Shown in pieces: positions 1-7,018 of a stretch of 10,469 nt of DNA; the stretch's first letter is position 1, and each line of letters opens with the position of its first letter. This DNA is from Cellvibrionales bacterium UBA4451. GTDB taxonomy: Bacteria > Pseudomonadota > Gammaproteobacteria > Pseudomonadales > Porticoccaceae. The DNA is taken from assembly GCA_002390285.1 (NCBI GenBank), contig DGPB01000017.1:35889-46357 (forward strand), written 5' to 3'. The position numbers were made by a program, and so were the translations under genes. Below the pieces are notes generated by a model. The model saw only the letters and a list, made by a program, of their open reading frames with translations, was not told the origin of the DNA and ran no database searches.

Positions 1-962
1 CAGACCTTATCGATAATTGTACGGACATCACCAAACATGACACGGCTTTTGCTCGGGTGTTCCTAGATGAAATGGATGCTCTACTTGAAGTATTAACGAA
101 AGGTGACGAAGGGCTCATGCGTCGAGCCCGTAAAACCATGGAAAAATGTAATACCCGTATTCTGAAATTACAGAATGACACAAGTAACATCGAGCTCGGG
201 CATGCTGACGATCTCGCCTTCGAGTCGCATTTAAAACGACAGTACAACGATATATTTACGGCAAAGGATCTCGCCGAACCTTTACTTTCCTTTGATGCTG
301 AGACATCGATGGCGCGGGTACAAAAATTACACGGAGAACACCGCCACCCCGTAGCAACTATACGAATTGATGGTGAGGTGAATGGATATTTTACACTGAA
401 CAATCTGTCAGGAAAGAGAACTTGTGGTTCTGTATCCCGTCCATTTTTACCCGACCAGGTGCTCTCTGGGGATGCTGGTTTTGCTGAGGTCGTTCATGTT
501 TTAACGCGCCATGACTACTGCTTTGTCTCATTGCTGGGGCAGATCCAAGGTGTCATTGGGAGAGAAGATACTAACAAGCCCTACATGCGTATGTGGTTAT
601 TTGGCATTATCACCTTGACCGAGATGCGTATAACAGACCTGATAAAAAAACACTTTGGCCTTAACGATTGGCAGAACCTTATACCCACAGCAAGACTGGA
701 AGCGGCAAAAACGATGCAGCTCGAGAAAGCGCGAATCAACCAACAGTCTGAGCTTATTGATTGCCTGCAACTCGCAGATAAAGGTTTACTGCTGATTAAT
801 GATGTCGAATTACTTTCCAGACTAGGCTTTAATTCAAAGAATGCCGCTAAAAAGGTGGTGAAGCAATTTCAGTCACTACGTAACAATCTTGCCCACGCAC
901 AGGATATATCCACCTATGACTGGGCTCAGATCGCACGAATATCTATGCGTATGCTCGAATAA
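1..962 (+). CDS. CBS-domain pair fused to HEPN-like domain, 5' partial
   Basis: The frame is open from base 3 back to the window edge. The GTG at 57 has no Shine-Dalgarno sequence, so the true start probably lies outside the window. Residue numbers here count from that GTG. Residues 75-122 and 127-172 read as two CBS motifs; the second has the typical hydrophobic strand, 'GQIQGVIGRED', and then 'RMWLFGIITLTEM'. CBS pairs usually bind adenosine nucleotides and act as energy or nucleotide sensors. Residues about 178-300 are helical and carry 'LRNNLAH' (R275, H280), which fits the R-N-x3-H signature of HEPN domains, many of which are ribonucleases. The first 70 residues are charged and helical. 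The gene ends 167 bases before the tRNA-Arg. A nucleotide-gated RNase or regulatory protein is an inference. The CBS call is fairly confident and the HEPN call is moderate. Confidence 0.6.
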   Translation, partial: DLIDNCTDITKHDTAFARVFLDEMDALLEVLTKGDEGLMRRARKTMEKCNTRILKLQNDTSNIELGHADDLAFESHLKRQYNDIFTAKDLAEPLLSFDAETSMARVQKLHGEHRHPVATIRIDGEVNGYFTLNNLSGKRTCGSVSRPFLPDQVLSGDAGFAEVVHVLTRHDYCFVSLLGQIQGVIGREDTNKPYMRMWLFGIITLTEMRITDLIKKHFGLNDWQNLIPTARLEAAKTMQLEKARINQQSELIDCLQLADKGLLLINDVELLSRLGFNSKNAAKKVVKQFQSLRNNLAHAQDISTYDWAQIARISMRMLE

Positions 963-1036
963 TGCCTCTGTAGAGTGTGTTGATACAAAAACTAAAAGTA
1001 CAGATATAACCACAGTACCTAAGGAGAAGGGGGCAA

Positions 1037-1090
1037 TTGAGCATCAATGAGCTCATGTTGCCGGGTAGTGACTGGGGTCTTCTGGGTTAA
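1037..1090 (+). other. possible 17-codon ORF just before terminator
   Basis: A TTG-initiated frame of 17 codons (MSINELMLPGSDWGLLG) is preceded by a purine-rich AAGGAGAAGGGGG stretch at 1021-1033. It stops at 1088-1090, where the terminator stem begins. It may be a tiny peptide or a chance frame; short open frames like this occur often by chance. No homology is recognised. Confidence 0.15.
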
Positions 1091-1126
1091 AAAAAAGGCC
1101 TGCCATTTCTGGCAAGCCTTTTTTTT
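1089..1126 (-). terminator. intrinsic terminator of tRNA-Arg, possibly bidirectional
   Basis: Arms AAGGCCTGCC (1095-1104) and GGCAAGCCTT (1111-1120) flank a 6-nt loop. There is a run of eight A on the left (1089-1096) and of eight T on the right (1119-1126). In the leftward transcript the single non-Watson-Crick pair is a U-G wobble and the hairpin ends in a U-run, a textbook terminator 3-4 nt after the tRNA CCA end. In the rightward direction the same pair is a C-A mismatch but a T-run still follows, so it may also stop transcription from the CBS/HEPN gene. Confidence 0.88.
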
Positions 1127-1129
1127 GTA

Positions 1130-1206
1130 TGGCGCACTCGGAAGGATTCGAACCTTCGACCGCTCGGTTCGTAGCCGAGTACTCTATCCAGCTGAGCTAC
1201 GAGTGC
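1130..1206 (-). tRNA. tRNA-Arg (anticodon ACG)
   Basis: A full 77-nt cloverleaf can be read on the minus strand. The acceptor stem GCACTCG/CGAGTGC is followed by discriminator G and an encoded CCA (1130-1132). The D arm begins GCTC, the anticodon stem is CTCGG/CCGAG around loop CTACGAA, and the T arm is GAAGG-TTCGAAT-CCTTC. The anticodon ACG (bases 1170-1172 on the plus strand) specifies arginine. In bacteria A34 of this tRNA is normally deaminated to inosine by TadA, allowing CGU, CGC and CGA to be read. It has its own promoter upstream (1219-1247) and a terminator immediately after, so it is a single-gene unit. Confidence 0.97.
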
Positions 1207-1218
1207 GTAAGGGCGCGT

Positions 1219-1247
1219 AATATATGAAAGTGAACGTTTGTAGTCAA
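1219..1247 (-). promoter_or_regulatory. sigma70-type promoter of tRNA-Arg
   Basis: On the minus strand TTGACT (1247-1242) and TATATT (1224-1219) are separated by exactly 17 bases, close to consensus. Between the -10 box and the tRNA is a GC-rich stretch, ACGCGCCC, which resembles the discriminator of stringently controlled stable-RNA promoters. An A/T-rich stretch farther upstream (about 1248-1280) could act as an UP element. Stringent control is an inference from the discriminator. Confidence 0.82.
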
Positions 1248-1383
1248 GCCGAAAAACAATTTTACTTGGAATTGCTTTATTTGTATCAATGTCAAACCGA
1301 ATCTATAAGGCAACCTCCTGATCAAGGTGGAACATCTCTCGCCATAAGCGCTTCGTAAAACTACGTTAACGCCTAAGTAGACA

Positions 1384-1411
1384 TTGACAGGGGCTCAGAC
1401 TGCCATAAATA
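1384..1411 (+). promoter_or_regulatory. predicted sigma70 promoter of gap
   Basis: A perfect -35 hexamer TTGACA (1384-1389) is followed after 16 bases by TAAATA (1406-1411), inside an A/T-rich run. A second -10-like TATACT (1418-1423) lies farther on but without a well-spaced -35. The predicted transcript would carry a leader of about 70 bases before the gap start. Confidence 0.55.
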
Positions 1412-1438
1412 TATAGGTATACTTACAACACAATCAAA

Positions 1439-1462
1439 GAGCTGAGGACAGTGCTGCAGCTC
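1439..1462 (+). repeat. inverted repeat in gap 5' leader
   Basis: GAGCTG (1439-1444) and CAGCTC (1457-1462) are perfect inverted 6-base arms around a 12-base loop, about 26 bases upstream of the gap ATG. It could be a leader hairpin or an operator. No known regulator motif is recognised, and arms this short can arise by chance. Confidence 0.3.
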
Positions 1463-1488
1463 TACGTCTTTAGTGAAGGGGAAAAACA

Positions 1489-2487
1489 ATGGTACGCATA
1501 GCAATCAACGGTTACGGACGTATCGGGCGCAATATTCTCAAGGCATTTTATGAACGCCCAGAACTCAAAGATAAAATTGAAATTGTAGCCATTAATGACA
1601 GAGGTGACGTTTCTATCAATGCTCACCTCACCCAGTATGACAGCGTCCATGGCCGTTTTAACCAACTAGTACAGCATGATGAACAATCACTCATTATTGG
1701 CGATGATCATATCAGGGTGCTCTCCGAGGCCAACCCAAGCAACCTTCCATGGGCCGAACTGAAGATTGATGTGGTTCTTGAGTGTACGGGCGCATTTACT
1801 GATCGGGACAAGGCCGCTGGGCACCTTGAGGCTGGAGCCCAAAAGGTTCTTGTCTCCGCTCCGGGAAAAAATATGGATGCCACCATCGTTTTTGGTATTA
1901 ATGATCAAGAACTGACATCAGAACATAGAATTATCTCCAATGCCTCATGTACCACAAACTGCCTCGCACCCATCGTCAAACCCTTACATGATGCGCTATT
2001 TATTGAATCGGGCTTTATGACAACGATACATGCCTACACCAATGACCAACACCTGACAGATGTATATCACGCGGATCTGTATAGAGCGCGCTCTGCCACT
2101 CAGTCAATGATTCCTACTAAAACAGGTGCAGCGAAAGCAATAGGCCTTGTTCTACCTGAACTGGCAGGAAAATTAGATGGCATGGCAGTACGAGTACCCA
2201 CCGCCAATGTTTCACTAGTGGATTTAACGTTTGTTGCAGGAAGAAATACTTCTGTGGAGGAAGTAAACCTGATTATGAAAAATGCCTCTAGGGGCAGTCT
2301 TCAAGAGATACTTGGCTATAACGAACAGCCTTTAGTCTCTGTGGATTTCAACCACACAGCCTATTCCAGTATATTCGATGCCAGTCACACCCGTGTTACA
2401 GGCAATCTGGTCAAGGTTCTGTCTTGGTATGACAACGAATGGGGGTTCTCCAACCGCATGCTCGACACCTGTCTGGCATTAGCTTAG
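1489..2487 (+). CDS. gap: type I glyceraldehyde-3-phosphate dehydrogenase
   Basis: This enzyme oxidatively phosphorylates glyceraldehyde 3-phosphate to 1,3-bisphosphoglycerate with NAD(P), in cytoplasmic glycolysis and, in reverse, gluconeogenesis. The 332-residue product has the usual length. The dinucleotide-binding GYGRIGR is at residues 8-14, and an acidic residue after the second strand (IND, D37) favours NAD. The catalytic motif SNASCTTNC holds Cys154. His181 lies in 'TIHAYTNDQ'. The C-terminal 'WYDNEWGFSNRM' is the family hallmark. 'HAYTNDQ' and 'PTKTGAAKA' mark it as a GAPDH; the related erythrose-4-phosphate dehydrogenase (Epd) has different residues at these places. The ATG at 1489 has an AAGGGG ribosome-binding site 7 bases upstream (1476-1481). 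pgi follows on the same strand after 205 bases with no clear terminator between, so partial cotranscription is possible. Confidence 0.96.
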   Translation: MVRIAINGYGRIGRNILKAFYERPELKDKIEIVAINDRGDVSINAHLTQYDSVHGRFNQLVQHDEQSLIIGDDHIRVLSEANPSNLPWAELKIDVVLECTGAFTDRDKAAGHLEAGAQKVLVSAPGKNMDATIVFGINDQELTSEHRIISNASCTTNCLAPIVKPLHDALFIESGFMTTIHAYTNDQHLTDVYHADLYRARSATQSMIPTKTGAAKAIGLVLPELAGKLDGMAVRVPTANVSLVDLTFVAGRNTSVEEVNLIMKNASRGSLQEILGYNEQPLVSVDFNHTAYSSIFDASHTRVTGNLVKVLSWYDNEWGFSNRMLDTCLALA

Positions 2488-2578
2488 TTGGTAAGGGCAT
2501 CAAGATGCTGCATAACGATAGAATAATTGATAACCTATGCCACCATCAAATCAGCGGTTATTGAATAGGGCTGATACC

Positions 2579-2595
2579 CGTTATATTTAATAACG
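2579..2595. repeat. short inverted repeat between gap and pgi
   Basis: CGTTAT (2579-2584) and ATAACG (2590-2595) are perfect arms around ATTTA. There is no T-run, so it is not a standard terminator. It lies in the 205-base gap, which otherwise holds A/T-rich sequence (about 2605-2645) that may contain a weak promoter, although I could not identify well-spaced boxes. Confidence 0.3.
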
Positions 2596-2643
2596 CTCTA
2601 TGCAGTTTTCACGAATAATTTAGAATATATTTATATTTTTCAA

Positions 2644-2673
2644 ATAGCTAGATCGCATTTCTGGACTAGCTAT
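2644..2673. repeat. 8-bp inverted repeat upstream of pgi
   Basis: ATAGCTAG (2644-2651) and CTAGCTAT (2666-2673) are perfect inverted arms around a 14-base spacer, ending about 20 bases before the first possible pgi start. The geometry suits either a dimeric-regulator operator or a leader hairpin that affects translation. It does not match a regulator motif I know, including those of HexR. Confidence 0.45.
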
Positions 2674-2692
2674 GGATTTTGACATCACATAA

Positions 2693-4312
2693 TTGAGACT
2701 TAATAACTTGGGCACTTCACCTACCAGCTTGCCTGCATGGCATGAACTCGAAAAGCTGAAGAAGGGACTCTTGGAGCAAAGTATGCTCGAACTGTTCCAT
2801 CAGAATCCAGCACGAAGCACACAGCTCTCCATTCAACACGATGAACTCTTTCTGGATTACTCTAAAAATTTAGTGGATGAGAACGTGATGACTGCACTGC
2901 TAGATTTAGCGAACCAGTCCTCCTTAAAAACTCATACAGAGGCTATGTTTGATGGTCAGCCAATCAACACCTCTGAGCACAAAGCTGCATTACACCCAGC
3001 ACTGAGGGGGAAACCCGAGGACAACTACCACCTAAATGGCGTACCTGTACACGAACAAGTCGAACAGGCACTAAAACGAGTATCATCTATCAGCGAGAAA
3101 ATTCGTCAAGGAAGATGGCTTGGATCTACAGGTAAAGCCATTACTGATGTTATTCAGCTCGGTGTAGGGGGGTCAGAGTTAGGGCCTAGAATAGCTTGCC
3201 AGGCCCTCCAGGCCTATGCTCACCCCAATATTAAGATACACTTTGTCTCCAATGCTGATGGCGCAGAGATACTTTCCACAGTAAAAGGCCTCAACGCAGA
3301 AACCACCCTAATCATTATAGCGAGCAAGTCCTTTACCACAGAGGAGACGATGCTGAATGCTCGCTCCGCCTTAAGCTGGCTTGAATCGAGCCTAGGGCTA
3401 TCAGACGCTCAATCCACAACACATGTATTTGGCGTGACCGCTAATGTTGAAAATGCACGTTCTTTCGGCATTGCAGCCCCACAAATTCTGGAATTTGAGG
3501 AGTGGGTCGGTGGGCGTTATTCCTTGTGGTCAAGTATTGGTCTGTGTATTTCAATTTCGATAGGCTATGACAACTTCAAAGCAATGTTAAGTGGCGCTCG
3601 AGACATGGACATACACTTCCGTACAGCGCCTTTCGAAAGCAATATGCCAGTTATTCTGGCGTTACTTGGTATCTGGTACAACAATTTCCTTAACGCGCAG
3701 ACCATCGCGATTATCCCCTATTGTGAACGGCTTACACTTCTGCCGGCCTATCTACAACAGCTCGATATGGAAAGTAATGGGAAATCCATCTCGCTGAACG
3801 ATCAGCCTCTTGATTACGCTACAGCACCTATCTTGTGGGGACAAACAGGAACTGATGGTCAGCATGCATTTTTTCAGCTGCTTCATCAGGGTTCACACTT
3901 AGTACCCATAGATTTTATTGCTGCTATAAACGATCCCCTCAGTAATCGTACCCACCATCGTTTTTTACTCAACAATTTACTGGCCCAGGCCGCAGCACTG
4001 ATGACGGGTAAAAAAGGAAAAAACACACCTGCGCACAAGGTCTACCCGGGCAACAAACCATCGAATATGTTGTTAATGAATGAGCTATCGCCGAAGAATT
4101 TCGGTGCTCTCATTGCGCTTTACGAACACAAAGTTTTTGTTCAGGGTAGTATCTGGAATATCAATTCCTACGATCAGTGGGGCGTAGAACTCGGCAAGCA
4201 AATGACGCGTGAGCTTATGTCTGACGATAGTTTAGGAATTGAGGCCTTTGATAGCTCAACCCAGCAACTATCTAAGTATATTCACCACCACACCCAACCA
4301 TCGACAGATTAG
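2693..4312 (+). CDS. pgi: glucose-6-phosphate isomerase
   Basis: It interconverts glucose 6-phosphate and fructose 6-phosphate in the cytoplasm, at the entry to glycolysis and the exit of gluconeogenesis. The product is about 539 residues, near the 549 of the E. coli enzyme. Conserved blocks appear in order: GVGGSELGP (from 157), the phosphate-binding SKSFTT (211-216), PGI signature 1 VGGRYSLWS (around Arg275), catalytic Glu360 in MESNGK, His391 in DGQHAF, and signature 2 ending GVELGK with Lys502. The start is uncertain. TTG at 2693 directly follows an in-frame TAA and has no Shine-Dalgarno sequence. TTG at 2708 gives a 534-residue protein beginning GTSPTSLPAW, closer to normal family N-termini, but its upstream GAG is weak. 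No usable ATG occurs before the conserved region. Transcription ends at the palindrome at 4485. Confidence 0.95.
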   Translation: MRLNNLGTSPTSLPAWHELEKLKKGLLEQSMLELFHQNPARSTQLSIQHDELFLDYSKNLVDENVMTALLDLANQSSLKTHTEAMFDGQPINTSEHKAALHPALRGKPEDNYHLNGVPVHEQVEQALKRVSSISEKIRQGRWLGSTGKAITDVIQLGVGGSELGPRIACQALQAYAHPNIKIHFVSNADGAEILSTVKGLNAETTLIIIASKSFTTEETMLNARSALSWLESSLGLSDAQSTTHVFGVTANVENARSFGIAAPQILEFEEWVGGRYSLWSSIGLCISISIGYDNFKAMLSGARDMDIHFRTAPFESNMPVILALLGIWYNNFLNAQTIAIIPYCERLTLLPAYLQQLDMESNGKSISLNDQPLDYATAPILWGQTGTDGQHAFFQLLHQGSHLVPIDFIAAINDPLSNRTHHRFLLNNLLAQAAALMTGKKGKNTPAHKVYPGNKPSNMLLMNELSPKNFGALIALYEHKVFVQGSIWNINSYDQWGVELGKQMTRELMSDDSLGIEAFDSSTQQLSKYIHHHTQPSTD

Positions 4313-4353
4313 CCTTCATTGCTCCGTTGCTGCCTTCCTAGTTAAGTATAGAT

Positions 4354-4368
4354 TGCGTCAGTAACGCA
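4354..4368. repeat. small inverted repeat after pgi
   Basis: TGCGT (4354-4358) and ACGCA (4364-4368) flank CAGTA, about 40 bases after the pgi stop. No T-run follows. The rest of 4313-4484 shows no gene or other structure that I can support. Confidence 0.2.
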
Positions 4369-4484
4369 CTAACTTACTATCTACATCTATTACCATTAAC
4401 GCTAGTTAATTGTGTACGCCATACGTTTCCGGCAAAGACCCTATCTCTGTACCCACACACGCCGCTATCCAAATTTAGTTTTTT

Positions 4485-4524
4485 AAGCAATAAAAAAGGC
4501 CCCTAGGGGCCTTTTTTATTGCTT
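4485..4524. terminator. bidirectional terminator, perfect 40-bp palindrome
   Basis: The 40 bases are perfectly self-complementary. A GC core, GGCCCCTAGGGGCC (4498-4511), is flanked by A6 on the left and T6 on the right, and then by AAGCAAT/ATTGCTT. In both directions the hairpin is followed by a U-run, so it can terminate pgi from the left and the minus-strand transporter operon from the right. It is the only strong terminator between these convergent units. Confidence 0.93.
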
Positions 4525-4538
4525 CATATAGTTCTGAA

Positions 4539-4605
4539 ACTTACCTTGATGACGACAGGAGCTGCGTTGCTAAATTTCTCCTGCTGTCATTCTTATAGGG
4601 TAAGT
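4539..4605 (-). repeat. two-tier stem-loop after the transporter gene
   Basis: An outer pair ACTTACC (4539-4545)/GGTAAGT (4599-4605) encloses an inner pair ATGACGACAGGAG (4549-4561)/CTCCTGCTGTCAT (4578-4590), which matches at 11 of 13 positions. It begins 3 bases after the stop of the minus-strand RND gene and has no U-run, so a role in 3'-end stability or processing is more likely than termination. The perfect palindrome at 4485-4524 follows downstream. Confidence 0.45.
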
Positions 4606-4608
4606 AAT

Positions 4609-6951
4609 TTATGATGCACCTCTAACCTTGTCATTGAAAAGGAACTTGGGCTTACAAATATAAGCCAACGCTGGCATCAAGAACAATGCACTCAACGCTG
4701 AAACAGCAAGCCACAAGCCAATCAACATACCCATTTCTGCTTGGAAACGTAGAGATGAGTACAGCCAAACACAAACACTAGCAATCAGCACAAATGCTGT
4801 TACCAGCACTCCACGTCCAGCACAGTGCAAGGACAAAGAGATGGCTTCTAAGTGTGTTTTACCGCTGTCGTATTCACCTTTAATTCGGTCACAGATATAG
4901 AGTGCGTAATCAACCCCAAGACCAATACCCAATGCAGCAACAGGTACGGTATTAATGTTCATACCAATATTCTGCCAAGACATGAATGCAAAGGTTACAA
5001 GGTTCGCCAATACCACGGGGACCATAAAGAACATACCCGCAATACTAGAGCGATATACGATGATACACATCATCACCAGAATGAAGAGAGCCAGTGCAAT
5101 GGACTGAATCTGACCAGACAATATCACTTCGTTCACCGCAGCAATTACACCAATGGTGCCGCCCGCCAAACTAATGTTCACATCGGGGTTAGCTTCAATA
5201 AACTGTTTAACCCGAGCGATTGCTGTTTGAATAGTCTTGCCCTGACGATCTGCAAAGTACATCGTGACAGATGCGTTCATACGGTTAACATCAGTGAAAC
5301 GATTAAGGTCACCAGGTTCAGCGGCCCTTTCGTACATGTAGATCAACTCAGCGTTGTTGGTGGTTGTCGAACCAAGTTCAGAATATCTGAAGTTACCTTC
5401 ACGTAACGTCTCATTTACAGAGGGGAGGATATCTGAAAGAGAAATACTACCACCGATCTGCTTCTGAACTTCCATATGGCGCTGAAGACGCAACATCGTG
5501 TCTAGAACGTGCACATTTTTGATCTGGTTCTTTTCTTCACGACCAATTACAACAAACATGCGGTCAGCACCGGGGAACTGGGTGTTTATCGCCAAGGAGT
5601 CCGTATTATAAAGGCCATCAGGCCACAAAATAGGTGACCCAGGAGCTGCATCCCCTACTGTTAGATCTACGGCACGGATGCCACAGACAACAAAGAGAAC
5701 CGCCGCAATCAAAACAACCACATACCGCGCTCGCGTTGCAACAATACTCACACACATATTAAGGAATGGACGAATAATCAACTTGTCCAGATTTAATGGA
5801 TGCGCATAGGCTTTGGGCTTTCTCACCCAAGACAACAAAACGGGTGTAACGATAATAGAACTGACCGCTACTGTTGCCACCCAAACTACTGCAAGAACAA
5901 CGAGTTTTTGCAGTAATGGAATCGGGCTAATCGCAACAACCGTCACACAACCCGCATCAGTAGCAATACCCAGCAGGCCTGGGCGAAGCAAGTCTTTCAG
6001 GGTTACCTTAGCAGCAGTATAAGAGTCGAGGTCTTCCTCATGGCCTTTGACAGAATCAATCTCTTCATGGAAACGAGTAATCATCTGCACTGAGTGCGAT
6101 ACCGCTCGTGCGGTAATCAGCATAGCAACTACCACAACCAGAGGATCAAAGTGAATGCCTACTAACTTGGCAACACCCAAAGCCCAAATTGCGCTAATAG
6201 CACCAGCTAAAATTGGCAGGAGTGTTCCGCGCCATGTTCTATTAATCAAAAACAGTAAAAGCAAGAATATTAGCCCAGCAATGGAGACCAGCTTCATGGT
6301 TTCTGGGAGGTAGTGATTTACCCAACCATAAAGAATCGGGTTTCCTACCAACGAGATATCAACAGCGTCGTTATCCAGTCTATGTACCAGTTCATAAGCC
6401 TGCTCGTAGGCAAGGTTGTACTCCAAGAGACTATCAAAGAAATCAACTGTGATTAACGTAGCAGAAAGATCTTTCGACACAAATGGACCGTATACCAAAG
6501 GACTACGTAATATTGCCTCTTTAATACGCTCAATATCCGCCTGACTTTCTGGTAGGTTGGGCCACATGTACGGGAAGCTTTGAATTCCCTCCGTAGATGC
6601 GCGAACCTCTTTCAGTTTTTTACCCGCAATTGAGTAAATCTGAAATTCATTGATGGCGTCAATTTTGTACAGTCCCTGTGTAAGGGCATGTATCTGTTCA
6701 AGGACGGGCATCTGAAAGATGTCGCCTTTGGTTGACTGGATCATGAAGGTGATAACACTGGTACCACCAAAAGTTTGCTTAAACTCCTCATGAACTTTGA
6801 TGTAGGGGTGACTACCAGGCTGTAAATCCTCAAACACTGTCTTAACATCAATGCGTACTGCAAACGTAGCTAAAACAGCAGTAATAGCAAGAACTATTGC
6901 CAGTACTGGTACTCTAAATTTCATACAAAATAGTGCAAATCTTTCTAACAT
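4609..6951 (-). CDS. RND/MMPL-superfamily (HAE3-like) transporter
   Basis: This is an inner-membrane protein of the resistance-nodulation-division superfamily, predicted to move a hydrophobic or amphiphilic substrate using proton motive force. The ATG at 6951-6949 (780 aa) is preferred over TTG at 6966 because GGAG (6961-6958) sits 6 bases before it. The layout is the duplicated RND fold: TM1 at about 7-32, a large periplasmic loop to 219, TM2-TM6 at about 219-375, TM7 at about 408-427, a second periplasmic loop to about 612, and TM8-TM12 at about 615-765. TM10 has GIGLGVDYALY with Asp681-Tyr682, the usual proton-relay pair. The aligned TM4 stretch reads TARAVSHSVQ, with Ser285-His286 instead. 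It is the last gene of the operon, 67 bases after the propeller gene, and no adaptor of the MFP type is encoded nearby. The substrate is unknown; a lipid or hydrocarbon is an inference. Confidence 0.88.
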   Translation of the reverse strand: MLERFALFCMKFRVPVLAIVLAITAVLATFAVRIDVKTVFEDLQPGSHPYIKVHEEFKQTFGGTSVITFMIQSTKGDIFQMPVLEQIHALTQGLYKIDAINEFQIYSIAGKKLKEVRASTEGIQSFPYMWPNLPESQADIERIKEAILRSPLVYGPFVSKDLSATLITVDFFDSLLEYNLAYEQAYELVHRLDNDAVDISLVGNPILYGWVNHYLPETMKLVSIAGLIFLLLLFLINRTWRGTLLPILAGAISAIWALGVAKLVGIHFDPLVVVVAMLITARAVSHSVQMITRFHEEIDSVKGHEEDLDSYTAAKVTLKDLLRPGLLGIATDAGCVTVVAISPIPLLQKLVVLAVVWVATVAVSSIIVTPVLLSWVRKPKAYAHPLNLDKLIIRPFLNMCVSIVATRARYVVVLIAAVLFVVCGIRAVDLTVGDAAPGSPILWPDGLYNTDSLAINTQFPGADRMFVVIGREEKNQIKNVHVLDTMLRLQRHMEVQKQIGGSISLSDILPSVNETLREGNFRYSELGSTTTNNAELIYMYERAAEPGDLNRFTDVNRMNASVTMYFADRQGKTIQTAIARVKQFIEANPDVNISLAGGTIGVIAAVNEVILSGQIQSIALALFILVMMCIIVYRSSIAGMFFMVPVVLANLVTFAFMSWQNIGMNINTVPVAALGIGLGVDYALYICDRIKGEYDSGKTHLEAISLSLHCAGRGVLVTAFVLIASVCVWLYSSLRFQAEMGMLIGLWLAVSALSALFLMPALAYICKPKFLFNDKVRGAS

Positions 6952-6957
6952 TCTATT

Positions 6958-6961
6958 CTCC
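6958..6961 (-). promoter_or_regulatory. ribosome-binding site that decides the RND start
   Basis: GGAG on the minus strand is 6 bases from the ATG at 6951. It lies inside the reading frame opened by the upstream TTG at 6966, which argues against that TTG being the start. Confidence 0.7.
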
Positions 6962-7018
6962 AACAACCCGAAATTGCATGGATGGGCGAACCCTTATAAT
7001 TAATTATTTTTAGGGCGC

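Noticed and set aside
1346..1372. AAGCGCTT palindrome and CGTA-aaac-TACG upstream of gap as an operator
   Set aside because: The arms are only 4 bases and do not match HexR or another known motif; such pairs are common by chance.
2497..2508. GCATC-aa-GATGC after gap as a terminator
   Set aside because: The loop is too short and no T-run follows.
2530..2561. ATAACC/GGTTAT arms between gap and pgi
   Set aside because: Short arms with a 20-base spacer and no extension; not supportable as a structure.
4852..5406. 184-codon plus-strand open frame
   Set aside because: It lies fully opposite the RND transporter frame, has no ribosome-binding site and a composition unlike a real protein; it is a shadow.
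6991..7015. A/T palindrome ATAATTAATTAT with CCCT/AGGG flanks between the propeller and RND genes
   Set aside because: The stem is weak and asymmetric with no terminator signature; A/T-rich palindromes are expected by chance.
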